Positions 14,519 to 15,096 of a DNA stretch of 15,096 nt are shown here, one piece after another. Numbering within the stretch: the stretch's first letter is position 1; each line of letters starts with the position of its first letter. A program made the translations under genes and the position numbers. This DNA is from Campylobacterota bacterium (GTDB lineage Bacteria; Campylobacterota; Campylobacteria; Campylobacterales; Sulfurovaceae). The notes beneath the pieces are model-generated. The model saw nothing but the letters and a program-made list of their open reading frames with translations, had not been told where the DNA came from and ran no database searches. Location of the stretch: NCBI GenBank assembly GCA_011330645.1, contig DRQB01000103.1, positions 1 to 15,096 of the forward strand, read 5' to 3'.

Positions 14519-15096
14519 TGCAAACACCAGAAATACACGTAGAAGAACTTAAAAAAGACCCTGAATTTTTAGCCAATATCAAAAGACTGGAAGAAGAATG
14601 TAAAGCGGAGCAGAGCATTGCAAAAGGGTATCAGCTTTTAGATGCACAACTCATCATCGAAGCACCAGAAGATGAGATAAATGAAATCTTTACATTTATC
14701 GTGAACAATGCTTTTGACAGGCTCTCTCAAAAACTCACTGACTCACAAAACTTTGATATGAATGATCCTGAAGATTTAGCAACGGCAAGGGCTATTTATG
14801 AACATGGCATACAACGGTATAGTGAAAATGACAAGAAGGGTGCCAAAGAGATATTTTTGGTACTCAATTATACGATAGACCATGATGAGCTTAAAGATGC
14901 CATGATGGTACATGCTGCTGCAGTCATGGCAGGGCACTCTTTTGAAGACTTTATAGAAAACCTAGTAGATGTTGAAGGTGTCAATGAAAATGATCCTTTG
15001 GCATTTTTTATTCAAACTTTTTCTCAACCTACAGACATCTTGCTTACCATGTTTGCCAAACAAGTCAAAGAGGGCAAAGAAGAATTAAGAGTATTG
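14518..15096 (+). CDS. Unrecognised acidic, helical protein, N-terminal part (runs off the right edge)
   Basis: An ATG at 14518 overlaps the dapC stop by one base (TAATG) and the frame stays open for 193 codons to the window end. The product starts MQTPEIHVEELKKDPEFLAN and is rich in glutamate, aspartate and lysine, with strong predicted helix content and no signal peptide or long membrane segment. Around residues 95-150 it reads like a helix-turn-helix repeat fold (ATARAIYEHGIQRYSENDKK, then a segment ending HDELKDAMMVHAAAVMAGHS), loosely like TPR solenoids, but this is weak. I do not recognise the family. The tight overlap suggests co-translation with dapC. Its base composition matches the neighbours. 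Confidence 0.8.
   Translation, partial: MQTPEIHVEELKKDPEFLANIKRLEEECKAEQSIAKGYQLLDAQLIIEAPEDEINEIFTFIVNNAFDRLSQKLTDSQNFDMNDPEDLATARAIYEHGIQRYSENDKKGAKEIFLVLNYTIDHDELKDAMMVHAAAVMAGHSFEDFIENLVDVEGVNENDPLAFFIQTFSQPTDILLTMFAKQVKEGKEELRVL

Noticed and set aside
1..15096. CRISPR arrays, insertion sequences, tRNA or prophage traces
   Set aside because: No regularly spaced repeats, transposase or integrase genes, or cloverleaf sequences were seen; the window is densely packed with metabolic and envelope genes.

Overview
The window is AT-rich chromosomal DNA from a member of the Campylobacterota (formerly Epsilonproteobacteria), most likely a free-living relative of Sulfurovum or Sulfurimonas. The evidence is the divergent lnt / yajC-secD-secF arrangement, the small integral membrane gene right after secF, the short class IV aminotransferase, and promoters of the GCTATAAT type without clear -35 boxes. 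The genus is inferred from gene order and protein style, not from a database search. No mobile elements, CRISPR arrays, rRNA or tRNA genes were seen, and no stretch over 300 bases lacks a gene.

Left arm (positions 1-5085, minus strand): seven genes form what looks like one operon read right to left. They are lnt (lipoprotein N-acylation), yidD (membrane insertion factor, TTG start), pyrC (dihydroorotase), a beta-carbonic anhydrase, cysK (cysteine synthase), a short pabC-like class IV aminotransferase, and the start of an unrecognised gene that leaves the window. The genes overlap by 8-23 bp or lie 2-35 bp apart, so translational coupling is likely.

Right arm (5098-15096, plus strand): yajC, secD and secF (the Sec accessory complex) overlap one another. 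They are followed by a four-helix membrane protein of unknown function. Next come ovoA and ovoB, the two enzymes of ovothiol (methylated 5-thiohistidine) synthesis, then a PBP4-type D,D-peptidase with a C-terminal SPOR domain that starts on TTG inside the ovoB stop. A second promoter then precedes a dapC-like aminotransferase, which overlaps an unrecognised acidic gene cut by the window edge.

The two arms diverge from only 12 bp between lnt and yajC. A small palindrome there supplies the Shine-Dalgarno sequence for both genes, so each promoter must lie inside the opposite coding region. Functionally, the window combines envelope biogenesis (Lnt, YidD, YajC/SecDF, PBP4-SPOR, DapC), small-molecule metabolism (PyrC, carbonic anhydrase, CysK, PabC-like) and a thiol antioxidant pathway. 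CysK makes cysteine, the sulfur donor used by OvoA. Nothing here is clearly a wholly new system. The most notable points are the ovoA-ovoB-dacB coupling, the two-way ribosome binding site, and two or three conserved-looking proteins of unknown function.
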